The notes under the pieces were generated by a model, which worked only from the letters and a program-made list of their open reading frames with translations, did no database searches and was not told where the DNA came from. 64,000 nucleotides of DNA from Trissonchulus latispiculum (lineage: Eukaryota; Nematoda; Enoplea; Enoplida; Ironidae): the NCBI GenBank assembly GCA_030248195.1, contig JASAND010021140.1, positions 1 through 64,000 on the forward strand. The letters run 5' to 3'. A program made the translations under genes and the position numbers. Numbering within the stretch: position 1 is the first letter of the stretch; the number at the start of each line of letters is the position of its first letter. Of this stretch, positions 1 through 10,560 are shown piece after piece.

Positions 1-427
1 AATTAATTGAATACTCTTTAAAATTGAGTAAAAATACAAAGATTGATTAAAAATTATTGTAACTTTAAACCAATTAAAAATTCACTACAACAAAGAACCA
101 AAATAAGATTATAAAGTTGAAAATTTGGAGAGAAAAAATTTAATTTGGTATATCCCCCCGTTTTTCTGATTGTAGAACTTCTGAATTCGAAACCGGAAAA
201 AATTGTAGGGGTACAAGATTATATATATTACAGTAATGATCAAGTGCTGCCCTTTAATCTTTCAGTTTTGAACACCTTGAACACTTTATTTATTTACTTC
301 AATAATCACTTTGTTTATATACCTAATTTATTCATTTGTTTTACTTTATAATAGTAAGCATTTGAATTTGAAGTGAATTGGCACGAGTCAAAACAATGTG
401 AATCATAATTTTCACAGACTTCTGAAG
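1..427. other. AT-rich stretch without recognised gene
   Basis: Short AT-rich open frames only, with no family similarity or paired splice sites that I can see. It probably belongs to the large intron upstream of the DNA polymerase beta exon at 4795, or to intergenic DNA. Confidence 0.4.
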
Positions 428-429
428 GT

Positions 430-566
430 TTTCTCACTAAAGCAATTCTCTCCTAAGCAATTTCTCACTAAAGCAAAATTACAAATTAAAGTTTTTCTCT
501 CCAAAAGCAATTCTCACTAAAGCAATTCTCACTAAAGCAATTCTCGCTAAAGCAATTCTCGCTAAT
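430..566. repeat. 15-bp tandem repeat (GCAATTCTCACTAAA)
   Basis: A unit GCAATTCTCACTAAA recurs, with four near-perfect copies at about 507-565 and diverged or interrupted copies from 430. One base varies (CACT to CGCT) in the last copies. It is minisatellite-like and non-coding. Confidence 0.75.
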
Positions 567-1424
567 AAATGTAAACCCTCAATTCTACTGTTCGACTTGG
601 ACATATGATAATACAAATCAATTATTGAGATTTCTCGATGTGTGTGGAAACTAAAGAAAAACGGCTAGTTCAGGCTTCAATAAACGTCTTCCACTCGGTT
701 ATTTGTTCATAAATTGTTTAATGAACAAGCAAGCTGAATATTTGGGGAAAATCAAATTTTGTCTGGTTTTCGTCTAAATTTTCAAGTTTGGACGCTTATT
801 TCTCCCCAACAGAAAAACAAAACGCAAAACCCTGAAAAATAGACATCGGAAATGGTCCCAAAAAATGCTTCCGCACGATGAACGTGCTATCTACTACTGG
901 TTCAAAATTAAAAGCGTATATACGCAATTTTTGGATACGTTTGCATTGGAACCGTAGGTATATTCGCTTTTTCTGATACGTTTTCTTTGAAACAAAATTA
1001 CTCAAGCGTAGAGATTTTTAGTTTTTCTAGCACCAAAGTGTTATATTCTTATTGTGAACTGCTGTGTCGGAAGCTGCTTACAAAGAGCAGACAGCCAGAA
1101 AGTCTGCTACCAGACAGATTATGAAAATACGGTATAAAGGCGTATAGGTGAAACGTATGTACGCTTTCTTTAAAAAAGACTTTGAAACAGTCCCTAATGC
1201 ACTAAAAATCGTGCTAAAACTTACACTTGTAAAGCCGCTTTTGAATTGCTTGCTCGAGTTGATAGAAATCCGTTTTCAAAGCAGTCCGGTTGCTATCTTC
1301 AAAATTTCACATTTTTGTTGCTGTGCTTAGGCAGAAATAGATACCACAAAGAGCTCTCCGCTGGGCATAACACGACCTATAGGAGTACAAATGCGGACAA
1401 TAATTGACCGACGGACCTCTGCTC
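567..1424. other. unassigned non-coding DNA
   Basis: No exon, RNA gene or clear repeat was recognised. The open frames here are short and lack coding character. Confidence 0.35.
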
Positions 1425-4400
1425 CTCAAGGTGCTGGTTTCCTTTTGTGTAAATTCGACCCTATAGGCTTCAATTCTTTATGAAAGTAGATGAAGCTTTC
1501 CAAATATGCTATTTTGGTGCTCTTTAACATTCTGGGACCAGTCCCACATTTTTTTGTAAAAAGATGAAAAATTTGCGGTTTTTGGCATTATACTCTCAGT
1601 AGATAGTGGATACATCTAATTGGTTGTTATGGATGGAAAGAGAGGACAAAAACGAACATTTTTGCTTTCACAACCTTCCAGCCATCTCTTGTGGTTAAGT
1701 CAGTATAAGCCAAAAACAATTTTTTTCGTCAAAAAACGGTCATTTTCGAGGAAATCAGTTTTTTCCAAAATTACTGCAAAATCGGCCCGGACAATTTTCG
1801 TTTATTTATACGCAATGGATACGCGGACTCCAAATTGCCCATTTTAGCAATGCCTATTAGCTAGAGTTCGTTGCTTTAAGCTAGAGATTTTGCCGAAAAA
1901 TCATTTTGGAATATACGCAAATATTTTGTTTTGAACATCGATTTCTCGAAACCTTCCCGAAGGATTCCCATGATTTTTGGCAGGATGAAGATTCGCACCA
2001 TTGCGGAGGGACTTTTCTTTATTTGAGCTAAAGCGTCTTCAGTTGCGAGAAAACTGGATATAAAGCTGCGAAATTTCGTGTCACCGCACATTTGCCGGAT
2101 TTTCTGGAGTATTGAGGCTTGTTGAGCCATAAAAATCCCAAAAAATGTCACTCGGCCCATATGTCTTTCACATTATGGCATAAGAAAAAATTTTGGCCGA
2201 TTCCACAGTTTTGAGAAATCGATGTTCAAAAATTTTTGGTCTATATTCAGCCTGTCAGATGTCAGTATGTCAGAAAATTTTTGCAAGTTTTGTGCTAATT
2301 TTGCTAATTTTCGTAAGCTCATGTGAATGTACAGATTATGAGCTTTAAAACGATGTATAAAGCTCTTTTCCAGCTCCAAAAATTGCGAAAGTTATAGAAT
2401 TTCAATAAACCCCAAAAGCACTGCACAAAAGGATACCACCACCTTAAGCTATCAAAACCCTACAATATTTTATTTTTCGCAAAATGGCCAGTTTTGAAGC
2501 TTTAAAATAAATTTCGCTTTGTATATGAAACCGTAAGGAATCGAAGAATAACTCTCAGGAGCGGAGCAAAGTTACAGGACTTGGTAGGAGCATTCGAATG
2601 ACTATAGGTTTGTCAGTGTTAGGTGGCCATACAAAAAGTTCTCGCTTAAAGCCAATTTGCCAAAAGTTTTCATCCGCGACTCTTTTGAAATGTTTATCAG
2701 GCTCTGCTCAATGATATTATTGAGGCACGTTTGAATGAATTTCAACGACAAATGTGCTTTCAAAGCCAAAAATAAGCGAACCAGTGCCTTAAGCAGCACT
2801 AAATTTATCAGAGATAAAAGCAGCTGCCATAAAAGGAAAGGTTGTTTGTTGCAAAGGAAAAGGAAATGTTGTTTTGTTACATTGATCCGTTACACTACAC
2901 TAATCCAGCCATCTGATTTCTGTATGCTTTCTTAAACGTTCAAAAATTGAAACTCTCTTTTTCATAGGGAGTATTCACTCGATTTCAGAACTGATTCTCC
3001 CTGCTTCATGTACCCAAGATGACAACGGCAATGCATTTCAATTACAGTTAAACTCACAAGTAAACAATGAAGATCTCATCATTTCTGCCAACCCCAGAAG
3101 AAATTCTGATACCCGCAACGGCGACATCCTCCTTGGACATTAAACAAAATACATAGCCAATATCATATTGAGTCCTTGAACAAGCAAATACTTTCTGTTC
3201 TGTTTTCGTGTGAACACGAGGTGTGCGAGTGTGAGTTGCGACCCATGAACTTATAAACAAGCATACAGAAATCAGATGGCTGGATTAGTGTAGTGTAACG
3301 GATCAATGTAACAAAACAACATTTCCTTTTCCTTTGCAACAAACAACCTTTTCCTTTTATGGCAGCTGTTTTTATCTCTGATAGGCCCAGTGCTGCTTAA
3401 GGCACTGGTTCGCCTATTTTTGGCTTTGAAAGCACATTTGTCGTTGAAATTCATTCAAACGTGCCTCAATAATATCATTGAGCAGAGCCTGATAAACATT
3501 TCAAAAGAGTCGAGGGATGAAAACACGGCAAGTGGCTTTAAACGCGGCACGGCGAACTTTTTATTGTGTACATATTTTCAACAAACGCAGTCATTCGATC
3601 GCTCTCTTTTTTCCGTCCTGTAACTTTGCTCCGCTCCTGAGAGTTATTCTTCGATTCCTTACGGTTCATATACAGCGAAATTTATTTTAAAGCTTCAAAA
3701 CTGGCCATTTAACGATATATAAATGCAGTAATACTTAAAGTGGTGGTATCCTTTTGTGCAGTGCTTTTGGAGTGATTTTTTGAAACGCGATTTTCTGAAA
3801 TAGAGCTTCGCAATTTTTGGAGCTGGAAAGAGCTTCATACATCGTTTTAAAGCTCATTTTCTGTACATTGACATGAGCTTACGAAACTAGCGAAATTTGC
3901 AAAAAATAGCAAAAATTTTCTCACATCTGACAGGCGGAATATGGACCAAAAATTTTTGAACATCGATTTCTCAAAACAGTAGAATCGGCCAAACTTTCTT
4001 CTTGTGTCACGATATGAAAGACATGTAGGCCCAGGGACATTTTTTGGATTTGGCTCAACAAGACTCAATACTCCAGAAAATCCGGCAAATGTGCGGTGAC
4101 TCGAAATTTCGCAGCTTTGTATTCAGTTTTTTCGCAACTGGAGACGTTTTAGCTCAAACCAGAGAAATGGTCCTCCGCATTAGTGCTAATTTTTATCCAG
4201 TCAAACATCACGTGAATCCAGTGGGTAGTTTTTGAGAAATCGATGTTCAAAACAAAATAATCGCAGTTTTGCCAAAATGGTTTTTCGGCCAAATTTCAAG
4301 CTTGAAGCAAGGAATCCCAGCTAATGGGCAATTAGACCGCGTATCCACTGACTATAAATAAACGAAAATTATCCGTACGATTTAGCAGTAATTTTGAAAA

Positions 4401-4734
4401 AACTGATTTCCGCGAAAACGGCCGTTTTTGACCCCAAAAATCGTTTTTGGCTTATACTGATTTAACCACTCGAGATGGCTCAAAGGTTGTAAAAGCAAAA
4501 ATGTTCGTTTTTGTACCCTCTTTCCATCCATAACAACCAATCTGATGTATCCACAATCTACTGAGAGTATAATGCCAAAAACCGAAAATTTCTCATCTTT
4601 TCACCTAAAAATGTGGGACCTGTCCCAGAATGTTAAAGAGCACCAAAACAGCATATTTGGAAAGTTTCATCTACTTTCATAAAGAATTGAGCCTATAGGG
4701 TCGAATTTACACAAAAGGAAACCACCACCTTAAG
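1425..4734. mobile_element. 3.3-kb palindromic (foldback) element with nested inverted repeats
   Basis: The left arm (1425-2448) and right arm (3734-4734) are inverted copies of one roughly 1-kb sequence. Each copy is itself bounded by the same terminal motif, close to CTTAAGGTGGTGGT followed by TCCTTTTGTG. Between them, 2449-3733 is a second palindrome: for example the stretch at about 2735-2920 reappears inverted at about 3270-3455, so near-identical short frames occur on both strands. No transposase is visible, so this is a non-autonomous foldback or compound of inverted copies. It lies in the intron before the polymerase beta exon at 4795, ending about 60 bp from its splice acceptor. The transcript could form a very long hairpin. 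The family is unnamed. Confidence 0.75.
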
Positions 4735-4794
4735 GAATAAACTTATACTTATAAATAGGCCATATTTATATATGATGCGTCTTTTTTCATTTAG

Positions 4795-4904
4795 GGTGTC
4801 TGTCAACTGCCGTCAAAGTCGGAAGCCGACGTTGAGGATGAAACGGATGGGAATTCGACGACGGAAGATGTCAAGGAGTATTTGCATCGAAGAATTGACA
4901 TTCG
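4795..4904 (+). CDS. POLB: DNA polymerase beta, internal exon (palm region)
   Basis: This exon opens after the acceptor CATTTAG and closes at CG|GTAAAG (phase 2). It encodes GVCQLPSK, then an acidic insert, then KEYLHRRIDIR. Human polymerase beta has CQLPSK followed almost directly by KEYPHRRIDIR, so the family assignment is firm. About 15 extra acidic and Ser/Thr residues sit between the two conserved blocks, in what is a surface loop in known structures. The enzyme fills one- or few-nucleotide gaps in nuclear base-excision repair. Preceding exons (dRP-lyase domain, fingers, catalytic aspartates) are not in this window. The joined reading frame continues without a break into the exon at 5365. 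Confidence 0.9.
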
Positions 4905-4930
4905 GTAAAGGGGGAAAATCAGGCTTGAGC

Positions 4931-5050
4931 TGGTGGTGGTATCACTTTGTGTAAATTTGACCCAAGACAGTTCAATTCTTCTTGAAAGTATGTAGGTGAA
5001 ACTTTCCGAATATATTTTCGTGATCTTTAGCATTCTGCGAGCTGTGACAG
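4931..5050 (+). repeat. fragment of the 1425-4734 element family
   Basis: Starting at GGTGGTGGTATCACTTTGTG, this segment follows the end sequence of the neighbouring foldback in diverged form (shared blocks near TTCAATTCTT, GAAAGTA, AAACTTTCC and the GATCTTTA/CATTCTG stretch). It is a second, partial insertion in the intron between the first two polymerase beta exons seen here. Confidence 0.6.
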
Positions 5051-5364
5051 AATTTAAAAACAGCATCCTGTGTAGTTTAAAAATCAGAATACATAGTTAA
5101 TTCGGGATGCCCCACAATACACCTTTTGCGCCATTTAGTTTATTCAAAATCACTGTCATAAATGCTCAAAACAAGGTTGGTCTATTTTGCTCCTTTGCTT
5201 TATGTAATCATAATAGAAATAATGAAAAACGCCTGCCTGTAGTCACTAAGGCCGTAGCCCTAGTCCGAACAGGAGAGAGCCAATGGGCTTTATGTATGTA
5301 AGCAATTTGCTTTATGTAATGTTAATGAGTATAAACAACGTTTTGTCGCTGTGCTATTTTGTAG

Positions 5365-5504
5365 GCTAGTACCATCGGATCAGTACTGGTGCGGCGTCCT
5401 CTACTTCACTGGGTCGGATGAATTCAATCGGAACATGCGAGCCTTCGCCCTGGAGAAGGGATACACCATCAATGAATATAGTATTCGTCGACTGGGTGTA
5501 ACCA
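5365..5504 (+). CDS. POLB: DNA polymerase beta, internal exon (nucleotide-binding and thumb)
   Basis: The exon follows the acceptor TTTTGTAG and ends at ACCA|GTACGT (phase 1). It encodes [20 protein letters not shown] and continues through [12 protein letters not shown] and INEYSIR to LGVT. It carries the family's YFTGSD motif (human Tyr271-Phe272-Gly274, sugar selection and dNTP positioning) and the residues matching Asn279, Arg283 and Glu295. These contact the incoming nucleotide and template, so the visible part looks functional. It reads RRLGVT where vertebrates have RPLGVTG. Splice phases match both neighbouring exons. Confidence 0.93.
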
Positions 5505-6138
5505 GTACGTATGTACATACTTTACTATCTCTAAATGCAGTACCTATGTACGTCGTTTGAAAATTTTCTCCTTACTTATGTCAGGAGCAGGTGCCATACA
5601 CATTCTCTTCTGTTTATGTGTTAACATCACGTCTTGAGGCGACCAGCGGCGAAACCTTTTCTTGCTTATTTATATATTTTTCTTAAATTTACCAAAAAAC
5701 CAAGTTCAATACAGCTCCACTGATGAGCCGCCTGTATCGTGAACTCTGGTCTGGCAGAGGTCACATGCACTTACTAACATAGGTTGTTGGATGTTGATTT
5801 GTTATTTTGCCGTGAATGTGCACCTGCTTATAAGCAATTTTGGAGTATGAACAAATGAAGCTTTCATTTGTTCTTATAATACTACCATGGCTCCTAATCG
5901 ACACCAAGACAAAATAGGATGCGTGGTATGTATCCCTGTATATGATGTTTACTATACATGTGTTGGGTGGGGACTGGGGAGTTCGTTCCTCCCTGACCTG
6001 GAACTTACCCATCCGGAATCCGGAATTTTTGGGAAAAGCCGGGAAAATCCGGTTTTCTTCGGCCAGCGACCGCCGGTTCGGTTCACTCCCCCCCACCCCA
6101 ATTCTGTTTCTTGCGCATGTCTTGTGTACCACCTAAGT

Positions 6139-6520
6139 TAGGACAAGAGTACATAATGTATAAGAGTATGACAGGTGCCACACTCTATGCAGTCAGAGTC
6201 AAAACTGTGCTATGTTCGCTATCGGCTTACCCCCTCCCCAAATTGACCCCCTCTCACTCCGCCCCTATGGGTACGGGGTTCAAACGGGGGTACGCTCACT
6301 CGCTTTGTGCTTAAGGTCAAAAACACAAGCAGTGCGTTGCGTAAGTGTAATTTGCGTCTGCTTCGAACTTTAGAACACAAACATAGCGGGCGAATTTACT
6401 TTGCTCACTGGGGTCCAATTTGGGGAGGGGGTACGCCGTTAGCGAACAGAGCATCGTTTCTGATGTGATAAGAGAGAGCTTGCCGTTGTCACAATCTTAT
6501 ATTATGTACTCTTGGTTAGG
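6139..6520. mobile_element. MITE with CAAGAGTACATAAT termini
   Basis: The left end carries TTAGGACAAGAGTACATAAT and the right end its inverted counterpart ATTATGTACTCTTGGTTAGG. The next inner part, around a serial GTGACA or TGCCAC block, is also inverted. No coding capacity. It belongs to the same family as the copies at 7040-7244, 48747-48850 and 56707-57590. It sits inside the last polymerase beta intron. Confidence 0.7.
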
Positions 6521-6692
6521 AGAATCTCCGCTTAAATTTAGGAAATTTCTTTTGAAACACACTCCTTAGCAGCTCCTACATGGTACATGATTATCTTTCG
6601 TAATTAATATCGTAATAATCGTAACTAATGCATAAGTATTCTATTCTTTCGTAAGTGTTCTATTAAATTGTTTGCGTTTTCATTGGTTTTAG

Positions 6693-6790
6693 AAGTTCCC
6701 GGTGAACCTTTGCCTGTCTCCTCAGAGGAGGATATATTTGATTATTTGGGAATAAAATATAGAGAACCCACTCAAAGAAATGCTTGGTAG
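6693..6790 (+). CDS. POLB: DNA polymerase beta, last coding exon
   Basis: After the acceptor GGTTTTAG, the split codon joins to give [20 protein letters not shown] and then [12 protein letters not shown], ending in a TAG stop. This matches the conserved C-terminus of polymerase beta (GEPLPVDSEKDIFDY, then KYREP). An AATAAA signal follows at 6977, so this is the terminal exon. The intron before it (5505-6692) holds a MITE at about 6139-6520. Confidence 0.92.
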
Positions 6791-6976
6791 AATATTGGAG
6801 ACTGACTTGAGGAATATGGAGAAGTTTGGAATTCCATACTTGGCAATGAAAATGCAACTTGAACAATTTTTAAAATCTGTGTATACTTGAGACGTTTTTG
6901 TTTTGATTTTGTAATGGCTGTGCTGTCATCAAGGTTCTATGTCTTGTGTTTTTGTGTTAGCGTTTACGTTTTTCCA

Positions 6977-6982
6977 AATAAA
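6977..6982 (+). promoter_or_regulatory. poly(A) signal, DNA polymerase beta
   Basis: AATAAA lies 187 bases after the stop codon of the last polymerase beta exon and is followed by a GT-rich stretch, as expected for a cleavage and polyadenylation site. Confidence 0.65.
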
Positions 6983-7039
6983 CTGTATTTGTGTCAGTAA
7001 ACATTTGCATTGCCTTCGTTACTGTAGCGTAGCTAGCTA

Positions 7040-7244
7040 GGAACAAGAGTATGTGATGATAAGTGGGTGACAGCATGAATGCTCTTTGTTATCGGCTTGA
7101 AAACCATCTGCACGCTAATGCCCTACCCCTCCCCCACAAAGCCCCTAATGAAGTGGTAGAATGTTAGCGTGCGGAGCATGGTTTTCGAGCTGATAATAGA
7201 GTGCTTCCTTGCTCCCACACTCATCATTATGTACTCTTGTTAGG
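7040..7244. mobile_element. short MITE of the CAAGAGTA family
   Basis: The ends TAGGAACAAGAGTATGTGAT and its inverted partner near TCATTATGTACTCTTGTTAGG flank about 200 bp with an inverted inner block (GTTATCGGCTTGAAAACC against TTTTCGAGCTGATAAT). Non-coding and smaller than the copy at 6139. Confidence 0.65.
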
Positions 7245-7582
7245 AATTAGGCCGAGTTTATTATGGTCCAATCTGCAGATACCTGACTCGAGTTTCTTCT
7301 AGAGGAATTGATGGTTTTTGTTGCGTTTGCTTAGCCTACTGTTGTCAGAATCGGAATATAGTATACTAGAAGAGTTGTACGCGCTGTTTTGGTGTTTTTC
7401 CTGAATTGTCTTTGCCCGGGAAACTGGATTCCGGCCAGTTGGGGATTTGCGGCCGACGGCCCAAATACGGCAAACCATGGTGCCAAAATAAGTGATCAGC
7501 TTAAAATGTCCTTTTCTGTTTGAAGAGATTCTATAGTACGACAAAAAATGTATATACAAACCGTGTATACCGGATTAACCTT

Positions 7583-9782
7583 TGGAGTAAACCCTAACAA
7601 TGTACATTTTTAGAATCCTCAGGAACCCGAGATTTCGAAAATCGAAATTCCGGGGTTCATTCACGGAAAATTAAAATTTATAGTTTTTCGCTCAATTTTT
7701 ATTGCAATGAAAATCGTTTCCACGATCGAATAGAGCAAGTATCGCAGCACGTTTTGGCTCCTGCAAGTTTTCCACGAAAATGCACCCGATTTCCGGGTTT
7801 TGAAAATTTCCTCCCATCCCACAGGATGGGCACCCGAAAGCTCTTAAGGGGGGGGGGGGTCTACTAAAATCGACTTGCCCCGACTTTCTCCGATTGGCCT
7901 ACTTTTTGGCGAAGATATAGAGCATGGGTGTGGTCAAAAAAATATCGGGTACTGAGACCTTAGTTGCCTTCCAGGCCTGTGCAGCCGTCGCGTTTATGTG
8001 CCCGACCCCCCATTTTTCACAACTACCAACATAATTAATTAAAAATTTCTACTGACTGCTAGGCCCAAGCTTCAAAGCTGCCATCCGCTAATGTGATTTC
8101 GCACATATGTCCCTACCTGCAGAAAAATACTAGATGTCTGTATCTTATCTGCATCTGTTCAAAGTTGAAGTTTCGGCAAAATTTTGAAAATTTTTGGCTA
8201 ACGAAGGGAAAATTTTATTACTGGTGCGAGCTATAAGGCTGTAATTTGGCATAAAAGGAGGCCCTATAGGAGTACTCATTTGTGCCAAATGGCAAGAAAT
8301 TCTGCCGCGTGAAAAAATTTTTATGTCAACTTTAATCTTCAAAAATTGCCGAAACCGCCATTTTCAGTCTGTCGGATCCTGTGTTGAGGCTTTCTGCAGC
8401 CATAGAAGTCGCAAACCTTCACTAATCGAGCTGAAAACTTTTGTGGGGGTGTTTTCTACCTCGCTGAGTTCAAATATCTCAAAAAGTTCAATTTCAAAAG
8501 ATTTGATTTTTTCGATTTCTGAGGTACCATTGCCCAAAAAATGCATTTTTGGAAATTTTCGAAGATTACAGTTGACATAAAAAATTTTTCACGCGGCAGA
8601 ATTTCTTGCAATTTGGCACAAATGAGTACTCCTATAGGGCCTCCTTTTATGCCAAATTATATACAGCCTTATAGTTTGCACCAGTAATAAAATTTTTTTC
8701 GTTAGCCAAAAATCTTTAAATTTTTGCCGAAACTTCAACTTTGAAGAGTAATTTCTTTAGTTGCAGATAAGATACAGACATCTAGTATTTTTCGGCAGGT
8801 AGGGACATATGTGCCAAATCATATTGGCGCATGGCAGCTTTGAAGCTTGGGCCTAGCAGTCAGTAGAAATTTTTAATTAATTATGTTGGTAGTTGTGAAA
8901 AATGGGGGTCGGGCACATAAACGCGACGGCTGCACATGGCTGGAAAGCAGCTGAGATCTCAGTACCCGATATTTTTTTGACCACACCCATGCTCTGTATC
9001 TTCGCCAAAAGTAGGCCAATCGGAGAAAGTCGGGGCAAGCCTTTAGTAGCCCCCCCCCCCCTTAAGGGGGTCCAATTTTGGTCATTTTCTCGACTTTTTC
9101 CGATCTCGCTGATTTCTATATATTTTATGGTCCAAACGGTATATTTTAACGAGTTTTTAAAACTAAAGTTGTAAGTCGTACGGTTGTCAAGTTATTTCAC
9201 CTCAAAGTTGAGGTCTCATGTGTTAAACATAGGAAATTTTAAAAGTTTCACTTTTTTGGTGTAGTGTCAATAAATCTCCAAACTGGGCAATGCTAACCAG
9301 CGTTGTCTGGTATCATTAGAAAGGTCTGGATTGATCAGCCCGTCAGGAGCTTTCGAGTGATACCCATATTGTGGGTATTGGAGAAACTTTTTTAAATTCA
9401 GAAATCAGGTTTTAGCGAATTCCGGGAATTGAGTGCACTTTCAAGAGTTCATTCTAGTACAAAAGTTGTTCAGCTCAATAAGAGCTTTCGAGTAATGCCC
9501 ATATTGTGGGTTATTGGAAAAAATGTTAAAAATCCGGAAATTTTAAAAACCAGGAATTCCGGAAATTGGGTGCATTTTTATGAAACGCTTGTAAGAGCAA
9601 AATATTCATTGGACCAGCTTTATTTGATCGTAAAAAAAATTTGAATGCGAGAAAAGTTGGGCAAAAAACTAAAAATTTTAAATTTTTTGTGAATGAAATC
9701 CAGAATTCCAGCTTTTTCCCGAATGTTCGTATCTCGAATTTCTGAAGATTCTAAAATATACACATTGTTAGGGTTTACTCCA
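7583..9782. mobile_element. outer foldback element, host of a nested element
   Basis: GGAGTAAACCCTAACAATGT at 7584 recurs inverted at the other end (ACATTGTTAGGGTTTACTCC, ending 9782). The next 100 bases or so are also inverted (TTTTAGAATC and CGAGATTTCG blocks). The central 7842-9066 is a second, different inverted-repeat element, so the outer one was probably split by it. Non-coding. Confidence 0.65.
7842..9066. mobile_element. 1.2-kb foldback element (CTTAAGGGGG family)
   Basis: It is bounded by CTTAAG plus a G tract and the complementary C tract plus CTTAAG. About 0.5-kb arms are inverted copies: the block with TTGCCCCGACTTTCTCCGAT on the left matches GGAGAAAGTCGGGGCAA on the right, and the GCGTTTATGTGCCCGACCCC block also occurs inverted. 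Short open frames read the same on both strands for this reason and are not genes. Two more copies lie at 57587-58815 and 58810-59923. Confidence 0.8.
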
Positions 9783-10560
9783 CAGGTTGGTCTGCTATAA
9801 ACGGTCAAAGTTCACTCCTTGAAATGTTCCAGTAGAAACTACAGGAATCACTTTTGTAGATGATAAATACAAAAGCGTTTGTAGAAAATACTGGTTAACT
9901 CTTGTAATTTCTACAGGACATCGTTGGTAGTTTTTACCAAACATGCCTTGGTAGAATTGGTTACAAGTTAGACCAGTATTCAATAAAAGTGAAACCTGTA
10001 GTTTTCACTGGTTTACAGGTTTACTCTACAGGAAAGTACTCGATACGCTGATAACGCAAACTGAGTATATAAGGGCGTCAGTGATCATAATTTTTGAAGA
10101 CTGAAGATTTTGAATTTTTCAAATTTTCAGTCAACACCCGGTGGGTGAATTTTTTGTAACGACCGCTCCCTGCCGAAATTACTTTGGGAGCGGCCGCCCC
10201 CCGCATCCCCCCCCCTCTTTTTGAAATAACAGGTTTACTCCAGTAAAATCCAGTAAAATTTACAGGTTTTGTCTTGTAAAAACTACAGGTTTGATATCTG
10301 TTTCATGATTGTTAAAAAAGACGAACAAAACTACAGGTTTCTTTAGTATTTTCTACAGGAAACTCTTGTAATAAAAACTACAGGTTTCCTTAGTATTTTC
10401 TACAGGAAACTCCTGTAATTTTTACTATTACAGAGGCCGGTAAAAATTACAAAAGTTACTTTTGTGGAAAATACAGGAAGCTCCGCTAGTGACTGACCGC
10501 ACAGGAGCACTTTTGTAGAAAACTACAAGAATTCCTGTCGTTTCTACAGGAGTCTTTTTA
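9783..10560. repeat. degenerate CTACAGGTTT-rich repeat region
   Basis: The motif CTACAGG(T/A)TT/AA and its complement (CCTGTA) recur many times with irregular spacing, mixed with copies of GGTTTACTCC like the end of the outer foldback. Perhaps an old decayed tandem array or several overlapping MITE remnants. No gene seen. Confidence 0.5.

Noticed and set aside
2602..3623. Identical frames on both strands starting MNFNDKCAFKAKN and MLLKALVRLF
   Set aside because: Mirror images from the inner palindrome of the 1425-4734 element; no transposase similarity.
1..4790. Earlier DNA polymerase beta exons within the window
   Set aside because: No stretch resembling the dRP-lyase, fingers or catalytic aspartate exons was found; they are presumed to lie upstream of the window.
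8145..8580. Repeated 65-85-codon frames also seen at 59107-59743
   Set aside because: They come from both arms of the same palindromic element on opposite strands and contain no domain.
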